Part shown: positions 1-8,336 of the stretch, piece after piece
Numbering within the stretch: the stretch's first letter is position 1
Layout of the letters: each line of letters opens with the position of its first letter
Source of the DNA: an uncultured Clostridium sp.
Lineage (GTDB): Bacteria > Bacillota > Clostridia > TANB77 > CAG-508
Length of the DNA stretch: 37,260 nt
Direction: 5' to 3'
NCBI GenBank assembly: GCA_947569365.1
Contig: CANOSM010000004.1
Coordinates: 1-37,260 of the forward strand
Notes under the pieces: generated by a model
What the model was told of the DNA's origin: nothing
What the model saw: only the letters and a program-made list of their open reading frames with translations
The model's database searches: none
Program-made: the position numbers and the translations under genes

Positions 1-97
1 CACAATATTCTTTTATCATTCGTAACTGTGAATCAATAGAATAGCCATTATCTCTTTGATCATCTGTTGATACTCTTACATAAACTCCACATCTCAT
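1..97 (-). CDS. Serine recombinase, N-terminus (cut by window edge)
   Basis: The first 32 codons of a gene that runs off the left edge. The reading starts MRCGVYVRVSTDDQ and continues NGYSIDSQL. YxRVSTDxQ with a following SIxxQ is the signature of the resolvase/invertase catalytic domain of serine recombinases; the Ser of RVSTD is the expected nucleophile that attaches to DNA. A perfect AGGAGG lies a few bases before the ATG (plus-strand cctcct near 105-110). Length and C-terminal domains cannot be seen, so large integrase versus small resolvase is undecided, although this N-terminal style is typical of large serine integrases of phages and conjugative elements in Clostridia. The neighbouring small minus-strand gene probably belongs to the same element. 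Confidence 0.85.
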   Translation of the reverse strand, partial: MRCGVYVRVSTDDQRDNGYSIDSQLRMIKEYC

Positions 98-267
98 AAA
101 ATTACCTCCTACTATTCCTGTAAATTTTTTTGGGTTTTGTATAGTAAATTTATAAAAAACTTAAAAAAATTTTTATCCTCTCATATGTTTGCTCAGAAAA
201 GTGCATTTTCGCTCCCCTAGTTTAGGAAAAAAACTTAAAATTTTTTATATATTTGAAAAATAGAAGA

Positions 268-552
268 TTAGATTTTTAACTTTGTGAGAATTTGTTTTAT
301 TTCTTTAAGATTATACTTTTGCTTATGTTCTTTAATATAGAATGGCTTATTAGCTATTTCATTTACTTTATATTCGTAAATAGTAAGAGTAGATGGATAT
401 GTAATTAAGTATTCAGTCGGCTAGGTAAATTGTAAATTAGTAGCCTTTAAGTGCTTAATTTTGCCATTTTTAATTGTGTAATCATAACCTTTAATAATTT
501 CTAGTATTTCTTCATTTGGCTTTAATTCTTGTATTATTTCAAACTCAAACAT
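268..552 (-). pseudogene. Small element-borne gene with in-frame TAG
   Basis: A 95-codon minus-strand frame with a strong ribosome binding site (GGAAGGAGGG, about 8 bases before the ATG at 552). It begins MFEFEIIQELKPNEEILEII and ends at TAA (268-270). Codon 44 is TAG (plus-strand cta at 421-423) and the frame on both sides stays open with the same lysine/isoleucine-rich composition; the second half has no convincing start of its own. The simplest reading is a nonsense mutation (CAG to TAG would do it) in a gene of the element that carries the recombinase. Stop-codon readthrough is the alternative. I do not recognise the family. The break is not of the CGG type seen elsewhere: frame is kept across it. 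Confidence 0.55.
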
Positions 553-627
553 AAAAAATGCCCTCCTTCCTGGAAAGAGAACATTTTGAGTATCTTTATA
601 TTAAGTTCAATTCATCTTTTCTAAAAA

Positions 628-664
628 TGAAAAAACTTACGAAACCCTTTATAGTTCGTAAGTT
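628..664 (-). terminator. Terminator of the tRNA-Gly transcript
   Basis: A perfect 10-bp stem (AACTTACGAA / TTCGTAAGTT, arms 634-643 and 655-664). Read on the minus strand, a run of T follows it. It lies just downstream of the two minus-strand tRNA-Gly genes and fits an intrinsic terminator. Confidence 0.8.
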
Positions 665-673
665 GTTATAAAT

Positions 674-747
<74 letters not shown>

Positions 748-781
748 GTAGTTATTAATAAGTATATTTTTAAATAAATAA

Positions 782-855
<74 letters not shown>

Positions 856-875
856 ATTGCTCTTAACAAGTATAG

Positions 876-904
876 ATTATAAAGTAAAAAAAAATATTTG
901 TCAA
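876..904 (-). promoter_or_regulatory. Promoter of the tRNA-Gly pair
   Basis: On the minus strand a consensus TTGACA (904-899), a 17-base spacer and a consensus TATAAT (881-876) lie about 20 bases before tRNA copy 2. It is a textbook housekeeping sigma promoter. Confidence 0.85.
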
Positions 905-944
905 TACAAAATTTAAAAAAATATAAACAAGTAAAAACACATTA

Positions 945-973
945 TTTACAATTATAGTATTTTGCAGTAAAAT
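945..973 (+). promoter_or_regulatory. Probable promoter of tsaE-tsaB-rimI
   Basis: TTTACA (945-950), 17 bases, TAAAAT (968-973), about 45 bases before the tsaE start. It diverges from the tRNA-Gly promoter. Confidence 0.6.
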
Positions 974-1017
974 GTAATATAATATTTCAAATAAAAATTA
1001 TAAAGATAGGAAAAATT

Positions 1018-1440
1018 ATGAGAAAGTATGTAAGTAATAGTGAAGAAGAAACTAAAGTATTTGCTAAAACATTTGCTAAAGATTTAAAAAAAGGCGATGT
1101 TATTGTTCTATCAGGAGACTTAGGATCAGGAAAAACAAAATTTGTTGAGGGAATATTATCATATTATGGAATGGAAAATGAAATATCAAGTCCAACATTT
1201 ACAATAGTAAATGAGTATAGATGTGATACAGAAAACATATACCACTTTGATGTTTATAGATTAGAAAATTCTGATGAGTTTTATGCAATAGGTGGTGAAG
1301 AATATTTTCAGAAAGGAATTTGCTTTATAGAATGGGGAGAAATAGTAGAAGATATTTTACCAAAACATTATATAAAAATAAAATTTTCTAGAAACTTAGA
1401 TGAAGAGAATAAAAGAGAAATAGAAATAGACTATAAATAA
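1018..1440 (+). CDS. tsaE: tRNA t6A synthesis ATPase TsaE
   Basis: A 140-residue P-loop protein, the usual length of TsaE. TsaE is the ATPase that drives the TsaB-TsaD(-TsaE) complex making N6-threonylcarbamoyladenosine at position 37 of ANN-reading tRNAs in the cytosol. Visible features: Walker A GDLGSGKT (residues 33-40), the family motif SSPTF (about 57-61), HFDVYRL (about 75-81) and FIEWGE near residue 105. The start ATG follows an AGG-containing site. It opens a run with tsaB (35 bases downstream) and rimI, the classic bacterial arrangement. tsaD is not in this window. Confidence 0.95.
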   Translation: MRKYVSNSEEETKVFAKTFAKDLKKGDVIVLSGDLGSGKTKFVEGILSYYGMENEISSPTFTIVNEYRCDTENIYHFDVYRLENSDEFYAIGGEEYFQKGICFIEWGEIVEDILPKHYIKIKFSRNLDEENKREIEIDYK

Positions 1441-1474
1441 AATATTAATGTAAAGAAAGGAAATTAGATTAAAT

Positions 1475-2167
1475 ATGAAGATATTAGCAGTAGATACATC
1501 AAGTTCTGTTTGTGCAGTTGCACTTTTAGATAATAATGTATTAATAAACCAGAAAATATTAGATAATGGAATGACTCACTCAGAAAATTTTATGCCATTA
1601 TTAGATAAAGTTTTAAAAGAAACAAAAACAGTATTAGATGATATAGACTTGATTGCTTGTACAGTAGGACCAGGATCTTTTACAGGAATTAGAATAGGGA
1701 TTGCAAGTGTTAAAGCAATAGCAGAAGTAAAAAATATTAAAATAATAGAAGTTACATCACTTGAATCCTTAGCATATAATGTGGAAAATGTGGAAAACTG
1801 TACTATAATTTCTATGATTGATGCAAAAAATAGTCAAGTATATTGTGGTATATTTGATAATGAATATAATTTAAAAGTTCCATATATAGCAGATGATATA
1901 AATATTGTTTTAGATAAAATAAAAGACTATGATAATATTATATTTGTAGGAGATGGAACAATAGTAAATAGAGAAATGATAAATAATAATTTAAAAGATA
2001 AAAGATATAAATTTGTATCTGAAAATATTAATAAACAAAATGCTTATTCTGTAGGAAAATGTGCTTATAATAAATTTAAAAACAAAAAGAATATAGTATC
2101 AGCAGATACATTAAACCCATTATATTTAAGAAAATCTCAAGCGGAAAGGTTAAAAGATGGAAAATAG
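1475..2167 (+). CDS. tsaB: tRNA t6A synthesis scaffold TsaB
   Basis: A 230-residue protein of the ASKHA fold, starting MKILAVDTSSS and carrying the CTVGPGSFTGIRIG motif (about residues 62-75) diagnostic of TsaB/YeaZ. TsaB forms a heterodimer with TsaD and is needed for t6A37 formation on tRNA; it is not itself catalytic. Length matches the family. It follows tsaE and its last 11 bases overlap the start of rimI, so the three genes are probably co-translated. The spacing of the AGGAA site to the ATG is somewhat long (about 13 bases). Confidence 0.95.
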   Translation: MKILAVDTSSSVCAVALLDNNVLINQKILDNGMTHSENFMPLLDKVLKETKTVLDDIDLIACTVGPGSFTGIRIGIASVKAIAEVKNIKIIEVTSLESLAYNVENVENCTIISMIDAKNSQVYCGIFDNEYNLKVPYIADDINIVLDKIKDYDNIIFVGDGTIVNREMINNNLKDKRYKFVSENINKQNAYSVGKCAYNKFKNKKNIVSADTLNPLYLRKSQAERLKDGK

Positions 2168-2615
2168 CATTAACAAAAAAATAGAAATTTTTAATATGAT
2201 GGATGAAGATATATTATATATAAAAGAACATATTTTAGAATTTGATGATTTTTGGACAGAAAAAATGTTAGAAGAGGAATATAATAATAGTATTTCTTCT
2301 GGGTTTATTGCTAAAAACGAGAAAGATAAAATTGTTGGATTTGCATTTCTTTGGGAACCACCATATGAAATACATATCAGCAATATAGTAGTAAAAAAGA
2401 ATATGAGAAACAATAAAATAGGAAGCAAAATATTAGAAAAACTTATAGACATTTCCAAGCAAAAAAATAAAAAAGAACTGACATTAGAAGTAAATGTAAA
2501 TAATAATTATGCAATAAAATTATATGAGAAATATAATTTTGAAAAAGTAGGAATAAGAAAGGCATATTATAATAATATAGATGATGCATTAATAATGACT
2601 AAAAAATTAATATGA
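2157..2615 (+). CDS. rimI: GNAT N-acetyltransferase RimI-like
   Basis: A 152-residue GNAT acetyltransferase. The core shows the beta4/beta5 pattern: EIHISNIVVKKNMRNNKIGS carries the acetyl-CoA pyrophosphate loop (R-x-x-x-I-G-S, about residues 80-86), followed by LEVNVNNNYAIKLYEKYNFEKVG, the typical RimI C-terminal half. RimI acetylates the N-terminal amine of ribosomal protein S18 and probably other proteins. The position directly after tsaB, overlapping by 11 bases, is the canonical RimI context. The substrate is inferred from family and context. Confidence 0.9.
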   Translation: MENSINKKIEIFNMMDEDILYIKEHILEFDDFWTEKMLEEEYNNSISSGFIAKNEKDKIVGFAFLWEPPYEIHISNIVVKKNMRNNKIGSKILEKLIDISKQKNKKELTLEVNVNNNYAIKLYEKYNFEKVGIRKAYYNNIDDALIMTKKLI

Positions 2616-2695
2616 TGGCTAGACTATTAATAGTTATAATATTAATTTTTTAGTTTTTTATTTTTAAAAATTAATTTATTTTATGAGTAATTTTG

Positions 2696-2724
2696 TTGCA
2701 TAAAGTTTTTTTATGATATACAAT
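2696..2724 (+). promoter_or_regulatory. Probable promoter of the Lon-family protease
   Basis: TTGCAT (2696-2701), 17 bases, TACAAT (2719-2724), 30 bases before the ATG. An AT-only inverted repeat at about 2640-2675 between rimI and this promoter could act as a weak terminator. Confidence 0.6.
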
Positions 2725-2754
2725 CATATATATTAATGGAGGAATTAGATACTA

Positions 2755-5151
2755 ATGAAAAAATATAATGAATTAAGTTATAAAGATTTAAAAGATATTT
2801 GCAATCCTAATATGTTTAATTTTGAAACAACAGCAGAAATTGAAGACACAAAGAATATGATATATGGACAAGATAGAGGAATAAAAGCATTAGAATTTGG
2901 GGCAAATGTTGATGTTAAAGGATATAATATGTATCTAGAAGGCCCAACTGGTGTTGGAAAGACAATGTATACAAAAAACTATTTGGAAAATAAAGCATCT
3001 AAGGAAAAAGTTCCAAATGATTGGTGCTATATATATAATTTTAACGAACCAAATGAACCAATAGCAGTATCACTTCCAGCAGGACAAGGTAAAGCTTTCA
3101 AAGATGCAATGGATTCATTTATAAAAGATATTAGAAAAGACATAAAAAAGACTTTTAATAATGATGACTTTGAGAAAGAGAAGAAATTAATAAAGCAAGA
3201 GTATGAAGAAAAAAGAATAGAAATATTAGAAAAATTAAATGAGAAGACAATGAAGGAAGGATTTCAAGTCAAATCTGCTCAAAATGGTATTTATATGATG
3301 CCAGTAATTGATGGAAAGGCAATTGAAGAAGATGAATATGAAAAACTTCCAGCAGATGTTAAACAAAAATTTGAAGATAAATCTAATTTAGTACAAGAAT
3401 TAATATTTACTGCATTATCAGAAATAAAAATTGCAGAAAAAAAATCAGATGTAAAGATAGAAGAGTGGCAATCAAATGTTGCTCTTATGACTATAAATAT
3501 ACATGTAAATAATGTAAAAGCTATTTATAAAAGAAATAAGAAAATAACACAATATTTAGATAATGTAAAAAAAGATATATTAAAAAATATATCTGCTTTT
3601 GTAGCCGAAGATCAAGATCCAAAACAACAAGTTAATGTAGGAAAACAGCAAAATAGTGAACCATGGCTTAATTATAGAGTAAATCTATTTATAGATAATA
3701 GTAATCTTACAGGAGCACCTGTAATTATGGATTCAAACTATACTTTCCAGAATATTTTTGGAAGATTAGAATATGAAAATCAGTATGGAGCTTTAAAAAC
3801 TGATTTTACTATGTTAAAACCAGGACTTCTTCAAAAAGCTAATGGAGGATATATTATTTTTCAAGCCAAAGAATTACTTTCAAATCAGATGTGTTATGAA
3901 ACATTAAAAAAAGTATTAACAGTAAAAGAAATAGGTATAGATAATAGTATGGAGCAAAGATCTTCTATGGTACTTATTTCGTTAAAGCCAGAACAAATAC
4001 CATTAGATGTAAAAGTATTATTAGTAGGAAATTCTAATATATATCATAGTTTACTTGCAATGGATGAAGATTTTAGAAAATTATTTAAGATTAAAGTTGA
4101 ATTTGAAGATGATGCACCAAAGACAAAAGATAATATACAAAGATTAATAAATTTTGTAAAAAGTTATACAGGACAAGAAGGCTTATTAGACCTAGATAAA
4201 GAAGCTATGGCAAAAATTGTTGAGTTTTCTTCAAAAATATCAGGAGATAAGGAAAAAATATCAACACAATTTAGTGAAATTGGACAAATAGTAGGAGAGG
4301 CATCTACTTGGGCAAGACTTGGAAAATCAAAAATAATAACTAAAAAGTATGTGCAAAAAGCGTTAGAAGAAAGAGTTGAAAGACTAAAGAAATATGATAC
4401 AAAATATATTCAAATGATTAAAGAAGGAGCTTTGTTAATAAGTACAGAAGGATCCAAAGTAGGTCAGATTAATGGACTTACTGTAATTACAATAGGAGAC
4501 TATTCATTTGGAAAACCATCAAAAATAACAGCTAGTACTTATATGGGAAAACAAGGAATTATAAATATTGAAAGAGAAGTAGAGATGTCAGGTTCAACAC
4601 ACTCAAAAGGTGTTTTAATATTAACAGGATATCTTGGAGAAATATTTGCACAAGAAATGCCACTTTCACTCACAGCAAGTGTATGCTTTGAACAACTATA
4701 TGGAGGTGTTGATGGAGATAGTGCATCTAGTACAGAAGCATATGCAATTTTATCAAGCCTGTCAGATATTCCAATCAGTCAATCAATTGCAGTAACTGGA
4801 TCAATCAATCAAAAAGGTGAAATTCAACCTATTGGTGGAGTAAATGAGAAAATAGAGGGATTTTATCAGATATGTAAGATGAGAGGATTAACAGGAGAAC
4901 ATGGAGTAATAATTCCACGTCAAAATATTAGAAATTTACATTTAAATGATGAGGTTATAGAGTCAGTAAAAAATGGAAAATTTCATGTTTATGCAATAGA
5001 TACAGTTGAACAAGGAATTGAAATATTAACAGGAGTACCAGCTGGAAAGAAGGACAAAAATGGAGGATTCCCAGCAGGAACTATCAATTATTTAGCATAT
5101 GAAAAACTAAAGAAATATGCTAAAAATGCTGAAAAATTAAGAAACTTGTAA
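2755..5151 (+). CDS. Lon-family ATP-dependent protease (AAA_32 type)
   Basis: A 798-residue soluble protease of the Lon-like group with an N-terminal divergent AAA+ module and a C-terminal S16 protease domain. Walker A is GPTGVGKT (63-70). A long charged helical insertion follows (about 130-280). The second half of the ATPase contains KANGGYIIFQAKELL (361-375), where relatives have a Walker B aspartate (GGYLVLDAR-type); here the position is Gln370, so hydrolysis may be altered. The protease domain (about 560-770) has catalytic Ser656 in GDSAS and Lys699 in GGVNEKIEG, 43 residues apart as in classical Lon. No membrane segment, unlike LonB of archaea. It has its own promoter and terminator. Substrates are unknown. 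Confidence 0.9.
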   Translation: MKKYNELSYKDLKDICNPNMFNFETTAEIEDTKNMIYGQDRGIKALEFGANVDVKGYNMYLEGPTGVGKTMYTKNYLENKASKEKVPNDWCYIYNFNEPNEPIAVSLPAGQGKAFKDAMDSFIKDIRKDIKKTFNNDDFEKEKKLIKQEYEEKRIEILEKLNEKTMKEGFQVKSAQNGIYMMPVIDGKAIEEDEYEKLPADVKQKFEDKSNLVQELIFTALSEIKIAEKKSDVKIEEWQSNVALMTINIHVNNVKAIYKRNKKITQYLDNVKKDILKNISAFVAEDQDPKQQVNVGKQQNSEPWLNYRVNLFIDNSNLTGAPVIMDSNYTFQNIFGRLEYENQYGALKTDFTMLKPGLLQKANGGYIIFQAKELLSNQMCYETLKKVLTVKEIGIDNSMEQRSSMVLISLKPEQIPLDVKVLLVGNSNIYHSLLAMDEDFRKLFKIKVEFEDDAPKTKDNIQRLINFVKSYTGQEGLLDLDKEAMAKIVEFSSKISGDKEKISTQFSEIGQIVGEASTWARLGKSKIITKKYVQKALEERVERLKKYDTKYIQMIKEGALLISTEGSKVGQINGLTVITIGDYSFGKPSKITASTYMGKQGIINIEREVEMSGSTHSKGVLILTGYLGEIFAQEMPLSLTASVCFEQLYGGVDGDSASSTEAYAILSSLSDIPISQSIAVTGSINQKGEIQPIGGVNEKIEGFYQICKMRGLTGEHGVIIPRQNIRNLHLNDEVIESVKNGKFHVYAIDTVEQGIEILTGVPAGKKDKNGGFPAGTINYLAYEKLKKYAKNAEKLRNL

Positions 5152-5168
5152 ATGAAAAATCATTGACT

Positions 5169-5210
5169 AAAAGTATGAAATAAAGTTATAGTTATTTCAT
5201 ACTTTTTATT
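5169..5210 (+). terminator. Terminator after the Lon-family protease
   Basis: A 15-bp perfect stem (5169-5183 with 5192-5206) around an 8-base loop, its 3' arm ending in a T run. Confidence 0.8.
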
Positions 5211-5233
5211 TGCAGTATAGAAAAGAGGTATAA

Positions 5234-5512
5234 TTGATAGAAAAAAACAATAGAAAATATGTTAATAACAAAAAAGAAAGTAAATCAAATAATAAACAAA
5301 ATGATATTACAAATGAAATGTTATATCGAAAAATAAACAAAAGATTAGATAACATGGAAAAAATATTATATAAAAGTATAGAAAATTATGGAGAAAGTAA
5401 AAATGCACAGCTTATGATAATTAGTAGATTAGAAAATATAGCTGATTTTTTGAAACATAATTATAATGTTGTAATAGAAGAAAGATTTAATTATAATCCG
5501 CATGATGATTAA
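5234..5512 (+). CDS. Small charged protein of unknown function
   Basis: A 92-residue frame starting at TTG 5234, 6-8 bases after AGAGG. It is Asn/Lys-rich at the N-terminus (about 1-28), then helical (MLYRKINKRLDNMEKILYKS and the stretch to about residue 75) with heptad-like hydrophobic spacing, so a short coiled coil is likely. No signal peptide or membrane segment. I do not recognise the family. It lies alone between the Lon-family protease terminator and the transketolase operon. Confidence 0.6.
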   Translation: MIEKNNRKYVNNKKESKSNNKQNDITNEMLYRKINKRLDNMEKILYKSIENYGESKNAQLMIISRLENIADFLKHNYNVVIEERFNYNPHDD

Positions 5513-5588
5513 AAATTAATATATTATAGTAGAAAATAATATAAAAATGTGATATAAAGAATATGTGAATAATAAAGAGGGGGATGCT

Positions 5589-6429
5589 ATGAAAATTACA
5601 GATGATTATATAAGAGAATTAAAAAAAATAGCAAACGATGTTAGAAAAGACATAATTGAAGAAGTATATTCTGCAAACTCTGGACATCCAGGAGGAGCTT
5701 TATCTATAACAGATATTCTGACAGTTTTATATTTTAGCGAAATGAATATTGATCCTAAAAAGCCAAATGATGAAAATAGAGATAGATTAGTTTTATCAAA
5801 AGGTCATACTTGCCCTGCATTATATGCGGTGCTAGCAGAGAAAGGATATTTTAATAAAGATGAACTAAAGAATTTTAGAAAAATTGGTAGTTTTCTACAA
5901 GGGCATCCTAATATGAACAAAACACCAGGAGTAGATATGTCTTCAGGTTCACTAGGACAAGGATTATCTATAGCAAATGGAATGGCAATATCTTCAAAAT
6001 TAGATAAAAAAGGATACAGAGTATATTGTATAGTACGGAGATGGAGAAATTGAAGAAGGACAAATTTGGGAAGCTGCAATGACATCTTCTAAATATAAGT
6101 TAGATAACTTATGCTTAATTGTTGATAATAATAATTTACAAATAGATGGATCTGTAGAAGAAGTAAAAAATAGTGTATACCCAATAAAAGATAAATTTGA
6201 AGCTTTTGGGTTTGAAGTATTTGAAATTAATGGACATAATATAGAAGAAATCATAAGTACACTAAAAAAAGCTAGATTAACAAAAGGAAAGCCTTCAGTG
6301 ATTATTGCAAAAACTACAAAAGGAAAAGGAATTTCTTACATGGAAAATAATGTAGGATGGCATGGAAAAGCACCATCAGAAGAAGAATTTAAAGTAGCAA
6401 TAAATGAATTAAAAGAAATGAGGGATTAG
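5589..6429 (+). CDS. Transketolase N-terminal subunit, +1 frameshift at CGG
   Basis: The thiamine-diphosphate (TPP) binding half of a split transketolase, 279 residues when read through. Transketolase moves two-carbon units between sugar phosphates in the pentose phosphate pathway. The start ATG 5589 follows GAGGGGG. Visible: SGHPGGALS (TPP/substrate region), [21 protein letters not shown]. The first frame ends in TGA 16 bases after a CGG codon at 6036-6038; skipping C6036 restores [15 protein letters not shown] and [14 protein letters not shown], the GDG-x-NN TPP/Mg2+ motif. The frameshift falls on the first Gly of that motif, so without it no active enzyme could form. The partner subunit is at 7327-8256, with a PHP gene between. 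Pseudogene is unlikely because everything downstream is conserved. Confidence 0.93.
6036..6038 (+). other. +1 recoding site 1 (GTA CGG A)
   Basis: In-frame CGG after GTA (Val). Reading GTA, skip C, GGA GAT GGA gives V-G-D-G, the transketolase TPP motif. Without the shift translation stops at TGA after AGA TGG AGA AAT. Confidence 0.9.
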
Positions 6430-6430
6430 T

Positions 6431-7288
6431 ATGATAGATTTACATATTCATACAAACAATTCAAGTGGAACAGATAAGATAGAAGATATTTTAAATAAAG
6501 CTGAAAAATTAAAATTAAGTGCTATATCAATTACTGATAATGAAAATATAAAAGTTTATGAGGACTTAAAGAATCCTAGAATTAGAAATTTATATTCAGG
6601 AAATATAATAACTGGTACAGAAATAAAAACAATGTTTGATAATATTGTTATTGATATATTAGCATATGATTTTGATTATGAGAAATTAAAAGATTCATCA
6701 ATAGTAGATTCAGAGAGAATTAGACTTGCACAATATGAATACTTATACAACTATATAAAAATTGGTAAGAAATTAGGTTTGAAGTTTAATGAAGATATAA
6801 AAATAAAAACATATGCTTCACAAGATTTTTATGATGAAGTTATAAAATATAAGGAAAATTTTGACATACTTCCAGAACTAAAAGAAAAAAATGAAAAATT
6901 TTTTAAAGTAACACAAAGAAATAAAAAAAGTCCATTTTATATAGATGAATCAATAGATATATTCAATATAAATTATATAATTAATGAAATCCATAAATGT
7001 GGAGGAAAAGTATTTCTTGCTCATTTGTACCAATATGATGTTCCAAATAATGATTATGTAGAATTTGTGATGAATTTATTTAAAACAACAAAAATAGATG
7101 GAATTGAATGTTATTATAACAATTTTACTAAAGGTCAAATTCAATTATTAATATCTTTAGCAAAAGAAAATGATAAGCTAATATGTGGTGGTTCTGGATA
7201 TCATGGAAGATATAGAGAAGGAATAGAACTAGGAGTTGGAATTGGTGATTTGAATATACCAGATGATATTATAAATTGGGTAAAATAA
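6431..7288 (+). CDS. PHP-domain metal-dependent phosphoesterase-like protein
   Basis: A 285-residue PHP-family protein starting MIDLHIHTNNSSGTDKIEDI; His4 and His6 form the HxH metal site. Later motifs: ISITDNENI (Asp kept, but the usual TDHD His is Asn), VFLAHLYQY (His kept), GIECYY, and CGGSGYHG, where the usual GSDxH Asp is Gly. So several but not all expected metal ligands are present and activity may be changed or reduced. Many family members act on phosphorylated nucleotides or sugars such as pAp. The ATG comes one base after the transketolase N-subunit stop, indicating translational coupling. Its place between two subunits of one enzyme is unusual. Substrate unknown. Confidence 0.85.
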   Translation: MIDLHIHTNNSSGTDKIEDILNKAEKLKLSAISITDNENIKVYEDLKNPRIRNLYSGNIITGTEIKTMFDNIVIDILAYDFDYEKLKDSSIVDSERIRLAQYEYLYNYIKIGKKLGLKFNEDIKIKTYASQDFYDEVIKYKENFDILPELKEKNEKFFKVTQRNKKSPFYIDESIDIFNINYIINEIHKCGGKVFLAHLYQYDVPNNDYVEFVMNLFKTTKIDGIECYYNNFTKGQIQLLISLAKENDKLICGGSGYHGRYREGIELGVGIGDLNIPDDIINWVK

Positions 7289-7326
7289 ATAAACAAATTA
7301 CTCTTAGTAAATAAAAGGAGGTAAGC

Positions 7327-8256
7327 ATGGATCTAGAAAACAAAAAAGCAACTAGACAAAGTGCAGGAGAGGCTCTTAGAGATTTAGGAAAGATAAATGA
7401 AAATATAGTAGTACTTGATGCTGATGTATCAGCTGCTACAAGAAGTGATATATTTGCAAAGGAATTTCCAGATAGATTTTTTGATATGGGAATCTCAGAG
7501 CAAGATATGATTTCAACAGCTGCTGGACTTGCATCTTGTGGGAAAATACCATTTGCATGTGCATTTTCAGTATTTGCTACAGGAAGAGCATATGATCAAA
7601 TAAGAAATGTTATATGCTATTCTAAATTAAATGTTAAAATATGTGGAAGTCATGCAGGAATAACTGTTGGAGAAGATGGAGCAACACATCAAATGTTTGA
7701 AGATATAAATCTTATGAGAGGTCTTCCAAATATGAAGGTATTTTCGTCATCAGATGAAGCTCAAACTAAATGGCTGATTAAAGAAATGGCTAAATTAGAT
7801 GGACCTGCATATATAAGAACTTGTAGATTAAAAACTGCAAAAATATATGATGATAATCAACAATTTGAAATAGGAAAAGGACTGCAAATAGGAAATGGTA
7901 CTGATGCAACAATATTTTCTACAGGAGTCTGTACAGTAGAGGCTATTAAAGCAAAAGAAGAGTTAGCAAAAGAGGGAATCAATGTAAGAGTGGTAGATAT
8001 TCATACTATTAAACCAATAGATGAAGAACTGATTATTAAATGTGCAAAAGAAACCAAGAAATTAATTTCTGTAGAAGATCATAGTATTATTGGAGGCTTA
8101 GGAAGTGCAATATCAGATGTGCTTATTGAAAAAATGCCAATGAAACTAATAAAAATAGGAATTAAAGATACATTTGGAGAATCTGGGAAAGCAGAAGATC
8201 TAATGAAGAAATATGAAATAGATAGTACAGCTATAATAAGAAAAATAAAAGAATAG
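7327..8256 (+). CDS. Transketolase C-terminal subunit
   Basis: A 309-residue protein with the pyrimidine-binding and C-terminal domains of transketolase. It begins after a strong AAAGGAGG. Motif GISEQDM carries Glu58, which activates the TPP pyrimidine; GSHAGITVGEDGATHQ (about residues 114-129) and the C-terminal domain (STGVCTVEA, VDIHTIKPID, VEDHSIIGGLGS) are all recognisable. It needs the N-terminal subunit encoded at 5589-6429, and the two halves meet in a heterotetramer. It contains no CGG and no frameshift. The terminal domain resembles DXP synthase, but the split layout and HQ/EDH motifs fit transketolase. Confidence 0.95.
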   Translation: MDLENKKATRQSAGEALRDLGKINENIVVLDADVSAATRSDIFAKEFPDRFFDMGISEQDMISTAAGLASCGKIPFACAFSVFATGRAYDQIRNVICYSKLNVKICGSHAGITVGEDGATHQMFEDINLMRGLPNMKVFSSSDEAQTKWLIKEMAKLDGPAYIRTCRLKTAKIYDDNQQFEIGKGLQIGNGTDATIFSTGVCTVEAIKAKEELAKEGINVRVVDIHTIKPIDEELIIKCAKETKKLISVEDHSIIGGLGSAISDVLIEKMPMKLIKIGIKDTFGESGKAEDLMKKYEIDSTAIIRKIKE

Positions 8257-8336
8257 AAAAAAGTTTATATTAATGTATAGCATTATTACAAATAATATAA
8301 TATAATTAAATGTAATATAGTTATTAAGGAGTAAAA

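Noticed and set aside
421..423. TAG in the small minus-strand gene as another case of the CGG system
   Set aside because: The codon is TAG, the frame is unchanged across it, and no in-frame CGG is involved.
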